A stretch of 64,000 bases of DNA from positions 62,001 through 126,000 of the forward strand of contig DWXE01000039.1 in the NCBI GenBank assembly GCA_019119355.1, given 5' to 3'. A program made the translations under genes and the position numbers. The notes beneath the pieces are model-generated. The model saw nothing but the letters and a program-made list of their open reading frames with translations, ran no database searches and was not told the DNA's origin. Source of the stretch: Candidatus Eisenbergiella merdigallinarum (GTDB lineage: Bacteria > Bacillota > Clostridia > Lachnospirales > Lachnospiraceae). This document shows, piece after piece, positions 50,139 through 60,278 of this stretch (its first letter is position 1; the number at the start of each line of letters is the position of its first letter).

Positions 50139-51500
50139 TTATACACATATCTTTTTCTTGATGGTTTCGATCCTGTAGGACAGCTCCTGGTTCGAATTCA
50201 GTTCATCCTCAATTTTATTCACACCGTGGATAATTGTGGTGTGGTCTTTTTTCCCCAGGAGCTTCCCGATGTTGACGTAGGAAGTGTCCGTGAGCTTGCG
50301 ACAAAGATACATGACAACCTGCCGCGGCTGGACGAATTCGGAGTTCCTCTTTTTGGAGGTGATATCGTCCGGAGAGACGCCGAACTGCTCCGCGACCACT
50401 TCTATAATGAGGGAAGGAGTGATCTCCTTGGGTTTATCCGGGTTGATAATGTCCTTTAAAGCGTCCTCCGCCAGCTCCAGCGTGATTTCAGACTGATTTT
50501 CGATCTTGGATTTGGCGATAATCCGGTTAAAGGCGCCCTCCAGCTCCCTGATGTTGGATTTGATGTTGGTGGCGATGTACTGGAAGATCTCGTCGTCGAT
50601 CTGCCGGTTGAAGGTTTCGGCGTTCTTTTTGAGGATCGCCATCCTGGTCTCATAATCGGGTGGCTGGATATCCGCGATCAGGCCCCAGTCGAAACGGGAA
50701 CGGAACCGTTCTTCCAGCGTTTCCATCTCTTTGGGCGGTTTATCGGAAGAAATCACGATCTGTTTCCCGGAGGAATGGAGCACGTTAAACGTATGGAAAA
50801 ATTCTTCCTGCGTGCTCTCCTTTCCTATAATAAACTGGATATCGTCGATCATGAGCACGTCCACGGTCCGGTATTTCTCCCGCAGCTTGGTCATGGCTGT
50901 GGCGTTACCGCTTCGGATGGATTCGATCACCTCGTTGGTAAAGGATTCTGAGGTGACATAGAGCACCTTCATTTCGGGGTTCTGCTCCAGGATGAAGTGG
51001 CCGATGGAGTGCATCAGGTGGGTCTTACCCAGCCCGGGCCCGCCGTAAATAAAGAGCGGGTTGTAAGCGTTTCCGGGGGATTCCGCCACCGCAAGACAGG
51101 CGGAATGAGCGAATTTGTTGTTGTTGCCCACCACGAAAGTGTCGAATTTGTATTTCGGATTCAGGTTCGCCTGCTCGTAGTTCACGTTTCCGGTGTTGCT
51201 GGAAGGGGACTTGAGATCCGCTTCGGAATCCCTGGGCTTTTCCTTTTCCAGAATAAACGAAATTTCATAGTCATGATCCATCATTTCGGAAATGGTGACC
51301 TTGAAGTAGCTTCCGTACTTATTGGATATGTAGTTGAGGGCATGGGCCTGTCCCGCAGGAATCTGAATATAGACGGTGCTGTTCTTCACGTCTGAAAACT
51401 GCAGGGGTTCGATCCAGGTCGTATATGAAATATTGGTGAGATCATATTCTTTATGAATGGTCTGTTTGATCATTTCCCAGTTTTCCCCAATAAAATGCAT
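50139..51500 (-). CDS. dnaA: Chromosomal replication initiator protein DnaA
   Basis: FVVGNNNKFAHSACLAVAESPGNAYNPLFIYGGPGLGKTHLMHSIG; C-terminal KKDHTTIIHGVNKIE; ATG at 51500 with AGGAGG 7 nt upstream. Confidence 0.98.
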   Translation of the reverse strand: MHFIGENWEMIKQTIHKEYDLTNISYTTWIEPLQFSDVKNSTVYIQIPAGQAHALNYISNKYGSYFKVTISEMMDHDYEISFILEKEKPRDSEADLKSPSSNTGNVNYEQANLNPKYKFDTFVVGNNNKFAHSACLAVAESPGNAYNPLFIYGGPGLGKTHLMHSIGHFILEQNPEMKVLYVTSESFTNEVIESIRSGNATAMTKLREKYRTVDVLMIDDIQFIIGKESTQEEFFHTFNVLHSSGKQIVISSDKPPKEMETLEERFRSRFDWGLIADIQPPDYETRMAILKKNAETFNRQIDDEIFQYIATNIKSNIRELEGAFNRIIAKSKIENQSEITLELAEDALKDIINPDKPKEITPSLIIEVVAEQFGVSPDDITSKKRNSEFVQPRQVVMYLCRKLTDTSYVNIGKLLGKKDHTTIIHGVNKIEDELNSNQELSYRIETIKKKICV

Positions 51501-51514
51501 AGATAGGCCTCCTC

Positions 51515-51880
51515 TTATCCACAATCCACAGAGAGATTTAATCTATTCTATAATAAACGAATTGATTGAAAATGGCAAATGTAATTTCCTGAGGAGAAGT
51601 TGTCCACATAAGATGTGGATTTTGAAAACAGGAGAGGGGTTTTGTGGATTTTATTGGGGAAGCTGTGGATAATTAGAATTCACATATTCACATTGATTTT
51701 CAAGGCGTTTGAATCCTGATTTGTGGAATAAAAAGAGTTTTATCCACAAGTTTTCCACAATTTGTGGATAAAGTTATGTCAATCTGGATAATGTGGATTT
51801 CAAAATCCACAGATGTTGAAGTTCTATATCTTGTATTTTCGCTCGAAAAAAGGAAACTAGATCTTGTATTGTGGAAAATA
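51515..51880. other. oriC: Chromosomal replication origin (oriC), DnaA-box cluster
   Basis: Exact TTATCCACA boxes at 51515-51523 (+), 51664-51672 (-), 51740-51748 (+), 51763-51771 (-); TTTTCCACA at 51751-51759; several near matches; AT-rich; between dnaA and rpmH. Confidence 0.93.
51550..51578 (-). promoter_or_regulatory. Candidate dnaA promoter
   Basis: Minus strand TTGCCA-17-TATTAT. Confidence 0.5.
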
Positions 51881-51939
51881 ACGATTTTTTTGCGGCGTTT
51901 TGGGCGGAAATTATATTTTCGAAATTTGCCGGGATTTGC

Positions 51940-51968
51940 TTGACTTCTATTTTCTTTCCTTATATAAT
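51940..51968 (+). promoter_or_regulatory. rpmH-rnpA promoter
   Basis: TTGACT (51940-51945)-17-TATAAT (51963-51968). Confidence 0.75.
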
Positions 51969-52076
51969 GATAGCGATATTTTCCGATATATTACGATTTT
52001 GCGCAGCAGCCGGTTTTGTGCTGCTGTAGATTTTGCCTTGATGATGGATTGAGGTTGGAAAGGGAGGTGGCAGTTT

Positions 52077-52211
52077 ATGAAGATGACATTTCAGCCGAAG
52101 AAAAGGCAGCGCTCCAAAGTACACGGCTTCAGAGCGAGAATGAGCAGCGCTGGCGGAAGAAAAGTGCTGGCAGCCAGAAGAGCAAAAGGAAGAAAGAGAT
52201 TATCCGCATAG
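52077..52211 (+). CDS. rpmH: 50S ribosomal protein L34 (44 aa; absent from ORF track because of size)
   Basis: [56 protein letters not shown]. Confidence 0.98.
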   Translation: MKMTFQPKKRQRSKVHGFRARMSSAGGRKVLAARRAKGRKRLSA

Positions 52212-52251
52212 GCCGCAGTTTTGTGGCCTATTTTTCTATGGAGAAAAACGG

Positions 52252-52602
52252 ATGAAATTCACAGAGAGTCTGAGAAAAAACCGTCAGTTCCAGGAAGTTT
52301 ACAAAACCGGCGTTTCCCGCGCCAACAAGTATCTGGTTATGTTCGTATCGGAAAATCATCAGGACGTAAACTACCTCGGAATTTCTGTCAGCAAGAAAGT
52401 AGGAAACAGCGTGGTGAGACACCGCGTGAAGCGGCTCGTTAAGGAAAGCTATCGATTACATGAGGATATATTTAATAGTGGTTTAAATATAGTAATCACA
52501 GCGCGGGCCACAGCGGCCTCCATCCCTTATTCGAAGATGGAGAGCGCAGTATTGCATTTGGGAAAGCTTCACAATATCGTGAAGCCGTCGGATCATGAGT
52601 GA
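52252..52602 (+). CDS. rnpA: Ribonuclease P protein component
   Basis: [39 protein letters not shown]. Confidence 0.97.
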   Translation: MKFTESLRKNRQFQEVYKTGVSRANKYLVMFVSENHQDVNYLGISVSKKVGNSVVRHRVKRLVKESYRLHEDIFNSGLNIVITARATAASIPYSKMESAVLHLGKLHNIVKPSDHE

Positions 52603-52847
52603 TGAAAAATATTCTGATAGCAGCGATACGGTTTTACCGGAAATATCTGTCCCCCTTAAAGCGGATGAGATGTCCCTATATTCCCACCTGTTCGGAATAC
52701 GGCCTGGAAGCGATTCAGAGATATGGGGCGGTCAGGGGAGGATTGCTTGCTGTCTGGAGAATTTTGAGATGTAATCCTTTTTCCAAAGGAGGATACGATC
52801 CGGTTCCGGATCTTCCGGGACCTGAAAGCAGGAGGAAACACCATTGA
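52599..52847 (+). CDS. yidD: Membrane protein insertion efficiency factor YidD
   Basis: [47 protein letters not shown]. Confidence 0.97.
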   Translation: MMKNILIAAIRFYRKYLSPLKRMRCPYIPTCSEYGLEAIQRYGAVRGGLLAVWRILRCNPFSKGGYDPVPDLPGPESRRKHH

Positions 52848-54181
52848 ATTCAATTTTATTATCGCAGTATGACGGAGCGATTCTGGGCCCGATCGCCAGG
52901 GTGCTGGGATGGATCATGAACGGTATTTTCTGGGTTTTGGACAAGATCGGAATTCCGAATATCGGTCTCGCCATCATCCTGTTCACCATTGTGATTTATC
53001 TGCTCCTGATGCCTCTGACGATCCGCCAGCAGAAGTTTTCCAAGCTGAGCGCGAAGATGAACCCCGAACTGCAGGCGATTCAGAAGAGGTACAGCGGCAA
53101 AAAGGACAATGAGTCCATGATGGCCATGAATCAGGAAACGAAGGAAGTCTATGCCAAGTACGGAGTATCCCCTACGGGCAGCTGCGTACAGCTTTTGATC
53201 CAGATGCCGATCCTGTTCGCCCTCTACCGGGTATTCTCCAATGTGCCCGCTTATGTGGCGCAGGTAAAGGAAGCCTTTTTCCCTCTGGTGGAAAAGCTGG
53301 TGAACACGCCGGGAAGCGCGGAGTTTCTGAGCAATTCGGAGAACTTTACCAACGGGGCGATGTATGCCAGACAGTTCGCCAGCGAAGCTTTTACTTCCGG
53401 AAACGTGGAATACATGCAGAATACGTTTATCGACGTCCTTTACAAGGCTTCCACCGCGGAATGGAACAACCTTGCCGCGAATTTCCCGGATCTGGCGACG
53501 GATATCGCTGATACCATGGAAAAAATGGACCGCTACAACAATTTCCTGGGGCTGAACATGGGAAATCCCCCGTCCTTCATGGTGAGCGAAGCCATCGCGG
53601 CCGGCGCCTGGCTGATGGTGATCGCGGCGCTGGCGATCCCGATCCTTTCCGCCGTGACCCAGTGGCTGAACGTGAAACTGATGCCTCAGGCAGATACGGG
53701 AACGGACAACGATAAAGCGAACTCCATGATGTCCTCCATGAAGATGATGAACAACATCATGCCGATCATGTCCGCCGTATTCTGTTATACGCTGCCCGCC
53801 GGTATGGGCCTTTACTGGATCGCCGGTTCCGTGGTCAGAAGCGTACAGCAGGTGGCCATCAACAAGCACATCGATAAGATGGATATCGATGCGGAGATCA
53901 AAAAGAATGTGGAGAAGCACAAGGAGAAGCTCCGCAAAAAGGGAATCGATCCGGAGAAGCTCAACAGCTACGCGACCATGAGCACCAGGAACGTGAAGCC
54001 GCAGAGCCCGGCTCCCGCCGTGAATACGAAGCCGAAGGCTTCCTCCATGACCCAGGAAGAGAAGGATGAAGCCGTCAGAAAGGCGACGGAATATTACAAT
54101 AAGAATGCGGCCAGGCCCGGAAGTCTCGCCGCGAAAGCGAATATGGTAAAGGACTACAACGAAAGGAATAACAGGAAATAG
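52844..54181 (+). CDS. yidC: Membrane protein insertase YidC/OxaA
   Basis: [66 protein letters not shown] start overlapping yidD stop. Confidence 0.95.
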   Translation: MNSILLSQYDGAILGPIARVLGWIMNGIFWVLDKIGIPNIGLAIILFTIVIYLLLMPLTIRQQKFSKLSAKMNPELQAIQKRYSGKKDNESMMAMNQETKEVYAKYGVSPTGSCVQLLIQMPILFALYRVFSNVPAYVAQVKEAFFPLVEKLVNTPGSAEFLSNSENFTNGAMYARQFASEAFTSGNVEYMQNTFIDVLYKASTAEWNNLAANFPDLATDIADTMEKMDRYNNFLGLNMGNPPSFMVSEAIAAGAWLMVIAALAIPILSAVTQWLNVKLMPQADTGTDNDKANSMMSSMKMMNNIMPIMSAVFCYTLPAGMGLYWIAGSVVRSVQQVAINKHIDKMDIDAEIKKNVEKHKEKLRKKGIDPEKLNSYATMSTRNVKPQSPAPAVNTKPKASSMTQEEKDEAVRKATEYYNKNAARPGSLAAKANMVKDYNERNNRK

Positions 54182-54192
54182 GAGGGGTTGCC

Positions 54193-54816
54193 ATGGAATT
54201 CCAGAGATTTACCGCAAAAACAGTGAGCGACGCTGTTACCGCAGCCTGCAGGCACTTTGTGGTGACCAGCGACCGCCTGGAGTACGATGTGGTGGAAGAA
54301 GGATCTTCCGGTTTCTTAGGGTTCAACGCCAAACCGGCGGTTATTCTGGCACGGGTCAGGGAAACGGTGGAAGACAGGGCCAGGATCTTCTTAAACGACG
54401 TTTTCGCTGCCATGAACATGACCGTGGCGGTGGATGTGGCTTACGATGAGGAGTCGGGACAGATGGATATCGATTTGAGCGGCGACGAGATGGGCGTCCT
54501 CATCGGAAAGCGCGGACAGACTCTGGATTCCCTGCAGTATCTGGTCTCCCTGGTGGTGAACAAGGGATCCGAAGATTATATCCGCGTGAAGGTGGATACG
54601 GAGAACTACCGGAAGAGAAGAAAGGATACGCTGGAGAATCTGGCGAAGAACATCGCCTATAAGGTGAAACGGACCAGGAGACCGGTTTCCCTGGAACCGA
54701 TGAACCCTTATGAGAGGAGAATCATCCATTCCGCGCTCCAGAACGACAGATATGTGACCACGCACAGCGAAGGGGAAGAGCCTTTCCGCCATGTGGTTGT
54801 AACGCTGAAGAAATAA
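54193..54816 (+). CDS. jag: RNA-binding protein Jag/KhpB (KH-R3H)
   Basis: Jag-N domain, GDEMGVLIGKRGQTLDSLQYLVSLVVNK KH motif, R3H-like NPYERRIIHSAL. Confidence 0.93.
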   Translation: MEFQRFTAKTVSDAVTAACRHFVVTSDRLEYDVVEEGSSGFLGFNAKPAVILARVRETVEDRARIFLNDVFAAMNMTVAVDVAYDEESGQMDIDLSGDEMGVLIGKRGQTLDSLQYLVSLVVNKGSEDYIRVKVDTENYRKRRKDTLENLAKNIAYKVKRTRRPVSLEPMNPYERRIIHSALQNDRYVTTHSEGEEPFRHVVVTLKK

Positions 54817-54823
54817 CGGATGA

Positions 54824-54876
54824 GAGCTGCCGCACAGGAAAGGCTTTGACGAGCCCCATGCGGCAGCTCGTTTTTA
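54824..54876 (+). terminator. Rho-independent terminator after jag
   Basis: GAGCTGCCGCA ... TGCGGCAGCTC-GTTTTTATT. Confidence 0.85.
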
Positions 54877-54903
54877 TTCACTTGATTCACGATGGAGGGA
54901 ACA

Positions 54904-56295
54904 ATGAAAACGGATACAATTGCGGCCATCGCTACGGCGATGTCGGACTCTGGAATCGGAATCATCCGCATCAGCGGGCCGGAAGCGGTGGAGGTAGCGG
55001 ACCGGATTTTTCAGATCGGAACCGGACATCACAGGCTTCGGGAATATGAGACGCACACGATTCATTACGGGTTTCTTGCGGACGGGGAGGAAATTCTGGA
55101 CGAGGTCATGATTTCCCTGATGCTGGCCCCCAGGAGCTATACGAAAGAAGATACGGTGGAAATCAACTGTCACGGAGGGGTTCTCCTTTTGCAGAAGGCC
55201 CTGAACCTGGTGCTGAAAAACGGGGCCCGGCTGGCGGAGCCCGGGGAGTTTACCAGAAGGGCTTTCCTGAACGGGAGGATCGACCTTTCCCGGGCGGAAG
55301 CGGTGATGGACCTGATTCATTCCCGTAACGAATTCGCCCTGAAGGCTTCCATCCGGCAGCTGAAAGGATCGCTGGCGGAAGCGGTGCGGAAGATAAGAAG
55401 CGAAATTCTGTATGAAATCGCCTTCATCGAATCCGCTCTGGACGACCCGGAACACATCAGCACGGAAGGGTATCCGGAAAAACTCTCCCTCACGGTGGAC
55501 GGACTTCTGGACCGCCTTCGGCGTCTGCTGGAATCTGCGGAAGGCGGAAGGCTGCTGAAAGAGGGGATCCGCACCGTGATCGTGGGAAAGCCCAACGCCG
55601 GAAAATCCTCCCTTCTGAATCTTCTGGTAGGAGAGGAAAGGGCCATCGTCACGGATGTGGAGGGCACCACCCGGGACGCGCTGGAAGAATCCATCCGGAT
55701 TGGAGGAATCAGCCTGAATGTGGTGGATACGGCGGGAATCCGCGACGCGCAGGACGTTGTGGAAAAAATCGGCGTGCAGAAGGCGCGGAAATATGCGCAG
55801 GATGCGGAGCTGATTCTGTACGTGGTGGATTCCTCCCGGGCCCTGGACGAGAGCGACGCGGAGATCATGGAGCTGATCCGGGATAAAAAGGTCATCGTTT
55901 TGTTGAATAAGACGGATCTGGAACCGGCCCTTTCTGAAGAATCCCTCCGGGAACAGTTCGGCAAATGGGGAGAGGAGATTCCGGTGATCAGGACATCCGC
56001 CAGGGAAAACATCGGGCTGGAGGCCTTTGCAGAACAGATTCGGAAGATGTTTTTTCATGGGAAAATCGGGATGGACGACGAGGTGATGATCACCAGCTTA
56101 AGACACAGGGAGGCGGTTCAGGAAGCCTATGACAGCCTGTGCATGGTGAAAAGGAGCCTGGAAGACGAAATGCCGGAAGACTTTTATTCCATCGATCTGA
56201 TGAACGCCTACGCCAGCCTGGGAAGGATTCTGGGCGAAGAGGTAGGAGAGGATCTGGTGAACGAAATCTTCTCCAAATTCTGCATGGGAAAATGA
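54904..56295 (+). CDS. mnmE: tRNA modification GTPase MnmE
   Basis: TIAAIATAMSDSGIGIIRISGPEA, GKPNAGKSSLLNLL, DTAGIRDAQDVVEKIG, C-terminal FCMGK. Confidence 0.97.
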   Translation: MKTDTIAAIATAMSDSGIGIIRISGPEAVEVADRIFQIGTGHHRLREYETHTIHYGFLADGEEILDEVMISLMLAPRSYTKEDTVEINCHGGVLLLQKALNLVLKNGARLAEPGEFTRRAFLNGRIDLSRAEAVMDLIHSRNEFALKASIRQLKGSLAEAVRKIRSEILYEIAFIESALDDPEHISTEGYPEKLSLTVDGLLDRLRRLLESAEGGRLLKEGIRTVIVGKPNAGKSSLLNLLVGEERAIVTDVEGTTRDALEESIRIGGISLNVVDTAGIRDAQDVVEKIGVQKARKYAQDAELILYVVDSSRALDESDAEIMELIRDKKVIVLLNKTDLEPALSEESLREQFGKWGEEIPVIRTSARENIGLEAFAEQIRKMFFHGKIGMDDEVMITSLRHREAVQEAYDSLCMVKRSLEDEMPEDFYSIDLMNAYASLGRILGEEVGEDLVNEIFSKFCMGK

Positions 56296-56360
56296 CGGAG
56301 AAAATCGCGCTGCGGCAGAGAAAATCCGTTGAAAACGCGGCCTGCCGCAGGATGAAAACT

Positions 56361-56390
56361 GCGGAGAACCCGGGTCGTGGGGTTCTCCGC
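56361..56390. other. Hairpin between mnmE and antisense dehydrogenase (no T-tract)
   Basis: GCGGAGAACC-CGGGTCGTGG-GGTTCTCCGC perfect 10-bp stem. Confidence 0.5.
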
Positions 56391-56429
56391 GTGAAGATAC
56401 GTATATTTGATCGGTTTTGGATGTTTCGA

Positions 56430-57368
56430 TCAGCTCTCCTCGAAGGAAAATCCGGCTTTGAAGGCCGGGGAAGAGAACGCTTCCCGGAAATCCTTCAATT
56501 CGTAGAGCCGGACGGGAGGAAGCTGTACCCGGCCGGTTTCCAGAAGCTTTAAGGCGGGTTCGAACGGGCCGCAGCGGCTTCCCACGATGGTGAGCTCATT
56601 GACCACCGCCTGGCTCATATTGATGGATGCGTTTCCTGCATAGGTGCTCTTGATGACGATGGTTCCCTTCTTGCGGACGAGGTTCATGGCGTCAGCGAGG
56701 CCGGATGGGGATCCGGTGGCGTCCACCACGAGTTCATAGCCTTCCGTTTCTCCCCGGGTCGCGGTTTTGGCAAAGCGGCTGAAGGTTTCCAGCTTTTCGG
56801 GATGGCGTCCGATCACCGTCAGGTCGATCCCGTTGAGCGCCAGCGCCTGGGCTACGAAGAGGGCAAGCCTGCCGTCCCCGATGACCGCGGCGTTTAAGTC
56901 GGGCCGTACATGCACCTGGTTCAAAATCTCCAGGGCGGCGGCCAGAGGTTCCGTAAAGATGGCGATCCGGGTGGGGAGCGAATCCGGCACCTCATGGAGG
57001 AGGCGGGTGGCGATGGTCATATACTCCGCGAAGCAGCCGTCGCGGCCCGTGAGGCCGATGACTTTGCGGTTCGTGCAATGATGGGGCCTTCCGGTTCTGC
57101 AGTAGATGCAGCGCCCGCATTCCTCATTCAGTTCTCCCACAACCCGTTTTCCCACAAGGGAAGGATCGGAAGAAGTGATCACTTTTCCGACAAATTCATG
57201 TCCCATGACGCCCCTGAAGTCGGGCTTGTACCCCTTTAAAACTTCTTTATCGGTATTGCATACGGCGGAGAGGAGGATTTGCACCAGGCTCTCCCCTTCT
57301 CCTGGTTCCGGGATGGGGTAGTCTTCCCGGTAAACGGCATCCTTTCCGTCATAAAAAACTGCTTTCAT
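56430..57368 (-). CDS. Zinc-type alcohol dehydrogenase (MDR superfamily)
   Basis: MKAVFYDGKDAVYREDYPIPEPGEGE, GHEFVGKV, CGRCIYCRTGRPHHCTN structural zinc motif. Confidence 0.9.
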   Translation of the reverse strand: MKAVFYDGKDAVYREDYPIPEPGEGESLVQILLSAVCNTDKEVLKGYKPDFRGVMGHEFVGKVITSSDPSLVGKRVVGELNEECGRCIYCRTGRPHHCTNRKVIGLTGRDGCFAEYMTIATRLLHEVPDSLPTRIAIFTEPLAAALEILNQVHVRPDLNAAVIGDGRLALFVAQALALNGIDLTVIGRHPEKLETFSRFAKTATRGETEGYELVVDATGSPSGLADAMNLVRKKGTIVIKSTYAGNASINMSQAVVNELTIVGSRCGPFEPALKLLETGRVQLPPVRLYELKDFREAFSSPAFKAGFSFEES

Positions 57369-57510
57369 GGGTTCTCCTTTCCGGTTTTTTTCCATTTTAT
57401 CACAGGAGAGCGCGGGGGTCAAAAGGGGGAGGGATCAAAAAACGTCTTTCTTCCCGGCGAAAGATGTTGTATGATAGGTTCAGATTAAGATGGAGACATA
57501 GGGTGAGACG

Positions 57511-59430
57511 ATGGATCAGATTGTAATCAGGACAGATGTATGCGTAGTAGGGGCGGGACATGCGGGCTGTGAGGCAGCGCTCGCCTGCGCCAGGATGGGA
57601 TTGGAAACGGTGATTTTTACAGTGAGTGTGGACAGTATCGCCCTCATGCCGTGCAATCCGAATATCGGGGGATCTTCCAAGGGACATCTGGTGCGGGAAG
57701 TGGACGCCCTGGGCGGGGAGATGGGAAAGAATATCGACCATACCTTTATCCAGTCCAAAATGCTGAACCTTTCCAAAGGCCCGGCCGTCCATTCCCTTCG
57801 GGCGCAGGCGGATAAGGCGGAATACAGCCGCAGGATGCGGATGATCCTGGAGAACCAGGAGCATCTGACCATCAAGCAGGCGGAAGTCTGCGAGCTTTTG
57901 ACGGAGGACGCGGATCCGGAGGAGAGACGGAGGGGCGCGGACAAAAAGGTAACCGGGGTTCGGATTTTTACCGGAGCCGTCTACGAGGCGAAGGCGGTGA
58001 TCCTCTGTACGGGGACTTATCTCAATGCCAGATGTCTCTGCGGGGAATCCATTACCCATACCGGCCCCAACGGGCTGCAGGCGGCTGTGCACCTGACGGA
58101 CTCCCTGAAAGAACTGGGAATCGGGATGCGCAGGTTTAAAACCGGGACGCCGGCCAGAATGGATAAAAGGAGCATCGATTTTTCCAAAATGGAGGAACAA
58201 AAGGGGGACGAGAGGGTCGTTCCGTTCTCCTTTTCCACGGATCCGGAGGAAGTGCAGATCGGGCAGGAGTCCTGCTGGCTGACCTATACCAGCGAAAAGA
58301 CCCATGAAATCATCCGCGCCAATCTGGACCGTTCCCCCATCTATGCGGGGATCATCGAGGGAACCGGCCCACGATACTGCCCATCCATCGAAGATAAAGT
58401 GGTGAAATTTGCGGAAAAGGATCGCCATCAGGTTTTCATCGAGCCTGAGGGGAGATATACCAACGAGATGTACGTGGGAGGGATGTCTTCTTCCCTTCCG
58501 GAAGATGTTCAGCTGGCCATGTATCGGACCGTTCCGGGACTGGAGCACTGTAAAATCGTGAGAAACGCCTACGCCATCGAATACGATTGTATCGACGCCA
58601 GGCAGCTGTATCCCACGCTGGAATTCCGAAAGATTTCGGGGCTCTTTTCCGCCGGGCAGTTCAACGGGAGCAGCGGTTACGAAGAGGCGGCCGCTCAGGG
58701 TATTCTGGCGGGAATCAACGCGGGGAGAAAATGTCTGGATCAGGAACCCGTGATGATCGACCGGTCGGAAGGATATCTGGGTGTTCTTGTGGACGATCTG
58801 GTGACGAAGGACAACCGGGAGCCCTATCGGATGATGACATCCCGGGCGGAATACCGGCTTTTGCTCCGGCAGGATAATGCGGATCTTCGCCTGAGGGAAA
58901 AGGGATTTGAGGCGGGACTGATTTCGGAAGAGCAGATGCGCCATCTGGAAGAGAAGAAGCGGTCGATTGAAGAGGAAGTAAAGCGGCTTCAAAATACTGT
59001 CATCGGAGCTTCTTCGGCAAATCAGAATTTTCTGGAGCGGCATAACAGCGCGCTGCTGAAAACGGGCACCACGCTGGCGGAATTGATGTGCCGGCCGGAA
59101 CTCTCCTATGAAGCACTGAAAGAAATCGATCCGGAGCGCGGGGAGCTGTCCCAGGAGGTTCTGGAACAGGTGGAAATCGAGATCAAATATCAGGGATACA
59201 TCGAGCGGCAGCAGCGCCAGGTGGAACAGTATCGGAAGATGGAAAAGAAACGGATCCCGGACTCCATCGACTATGATGATGTGAAGAGCCTTCGCCTGGA
59301 AGCGCGGCAGAAACTCAAAGAGTTTCGCCCCGTTTCCGTGGGACAGGCCTCCCGGATTTCCGGGGTATCCCCTGCGGACATCTCGGTTCTTCTGGTCTAT
59401 CTGGAACACGAATCCCGCAGGCAGCCATAA
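57511..59430 (+). CDS. mnmG: tRNA uridine-5-carboxymethylaminomethyl modification enzyme MnmG
   Basis: [66 protein letters not shown]. Confidence 0.98.
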   Translation: MDQIVIRTDVCVVGAGHAGCEAALACARMGLETVIFTVSVDSIALMPCNPNIGGSSKGHLVREVDALGGEMGKNIDHTFIQSKMLNLSKGPAVHSLRAQADKAEYSRRMRMILENQEHLTIKQAEVCELLTEDADPEERRRGADKKVTGVRIFTGAVYEAKAVILCTGTYLNARCLCGESITHTGPNGLQAAVHLTDSLKELGIGMRRFKTGTPARMDKRSIDFSKMEEQKGDERVVPFSFSTDPEEVQIGQESCWLTYTSEKTHEIIRANLDRSPIYAGIIEGTGPRYCPSIEDKVVKFAEKDRHQVFIEPEGRYTNEMYVGGMSSSLPEDVQLAMYRTVPGLEHCKIVRNAYAIEYDCIDARQLYPTLEFRKISGLFSAGQFNGSSGYEEAAAQGILAGINAGRKCLDQEPVMIDRSEGYLGVLVDDLVTKDNREPYRMMTSRAEYRLLLRQDNADLRLREKGFEAGLISEEQMRHLEEKKRSIEEEVKRLQNTVIGASSANQNFLERHNSALLKTGTTLAELMCRPELSYEALKEIDPERGELSQEVLEQVEIEIKYQGYIERQQRQVEQYRKMEKKRIPDSIDYDDVKSLRLEARQKLKEFRPVSVGQASRISGVSPADISVLLVYLEHESRRQP

Positions 59431-59455
59431 GAATAAAAAGGAGAACATACGTTCT

Positions 59456-60181
59456 ATGTATGATTTGGGACAGTTTCGAAAAGATCTGCAGCAGTTTGAC
59501 ATACAGCTGACGCAACAGCAGGAAAACCAGTTTATCCGCTATTTTGAGTTGCTGACGGAATGGAATGAAGTCATGAATCTGACCGCCATTACGGATTTTG
59601 ACGACGTTTTGAAAAAGCATTTTGTGGACAGCCTTTCCCTCGTCCGGGCATGGCCCCAGATCCGCGAAAGGAGTGCGGCTGTTATCGATATCGGAACCGG
59701 CGCGGGATTTCCGGGCGTTCCTCTGAAAATTGCATTTCCACAGATCAGGCTCACTTTGCTGGACTCCCTGCAGAAAAGAATTCGTTTTCTGAATGAACTC
59801 TCGACGGAACTGGGATTGCAGGATGTGGAGCTGATTCATGGAAGGGCGGAAGACTATGCGGCCCCTTCCAAAAAGCGCGAACAATATGACCTCTGCGTTT
59901 CCAGAGCGGTGGCCAATCTATCTACGCTTTCCGAACTCTGCCTTCCCTATGTGAAAGAGGGAGGATATTTCATATCCTATAAATCCGAAAAGATAGCCGA
60001 AGAGGCGAAAGCGGCAGAACATGCCATTTTCCTGTTGGGGGGAAAGATAGAAGGACAGAAGGAATTCATCCTTCCGGACAGCGATATCTATCGGAATCTC
60101 TTCATGATTCAGAAAGTGCGTTCAACTCCAAAACGGTTTCCGAGAAAAGCCGGAGCGCCTGCAAAAGATCCTTTGAAATAG
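59456..60181 (+). CDS. rsmG: 16S rRNA (guanine527-N7)-methyltransferase RsmG
   Basis: NEVMNLTAITDFDDVLKKHFVDSLSL, DIGTGAGFPGVPLKIAFP, SRAVANLSTLSELCLPYVKEGG. Confidence 0.97.
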   Translation: MYDLGQFRKDLQQFDIQLTQQQENQFIRYFELLTEWNEVMNLTAITDFDDVLKKHFVDSLSLVRAWPQIRERSAAVIDIGTGAGFPGVPLKIAFPQIRLTLLDSLQKRIRFLNELSTELGLQDVELIHGRAEDYAAPSKKREQYDLCVSRAVANLSTLSELCLPYVKEGGYFISYKSEKIAEEAKAAEHAIFLLGGKIEGQKEFILPDSDIYRNLFMIQKVRSTPKRFPRKAGAPAKDPLK

Positions 60182-60213
60182 TAATAAAATAGTGTGCACA
60201 GGTTTATAAAAAA

Positions 60214-60229
60214 TGTTTCACGTGAAACA
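60214..60229. promoter_or_regulatory. parS: parS centromere site 1
   Basis: Perfect TGTTTCACGTGAAACA. Confidence 0.95.
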
Positions 60230-60234
60230 TTAGA

Positions 60235-60275
60235 AAAACCGATTCAGTCTCTGAGGCCGAATCGGTTTTACTTTT
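60235..60275. terminator. Bidirectional terminator between rsmG and alpha/beta hydrolase
   Basis: AAAACCGATTC ... GAATCGGTTTT followed by TACTTTTATTTT. Confidence 0.8.
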
Positions 60276-60278
60276 ATT

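Noticed and set aside
52016-52255. 79-aa ORF overlapping rpmH
   Set aside because: Alternative frame of rpmH (L34), which is unmistakable at 52077-52211
57400-59502. 700-aa minus-strand ORF antisense to mnmG
   Set aside because: Shadow ORF; the sense frame is unmistakable MnmG
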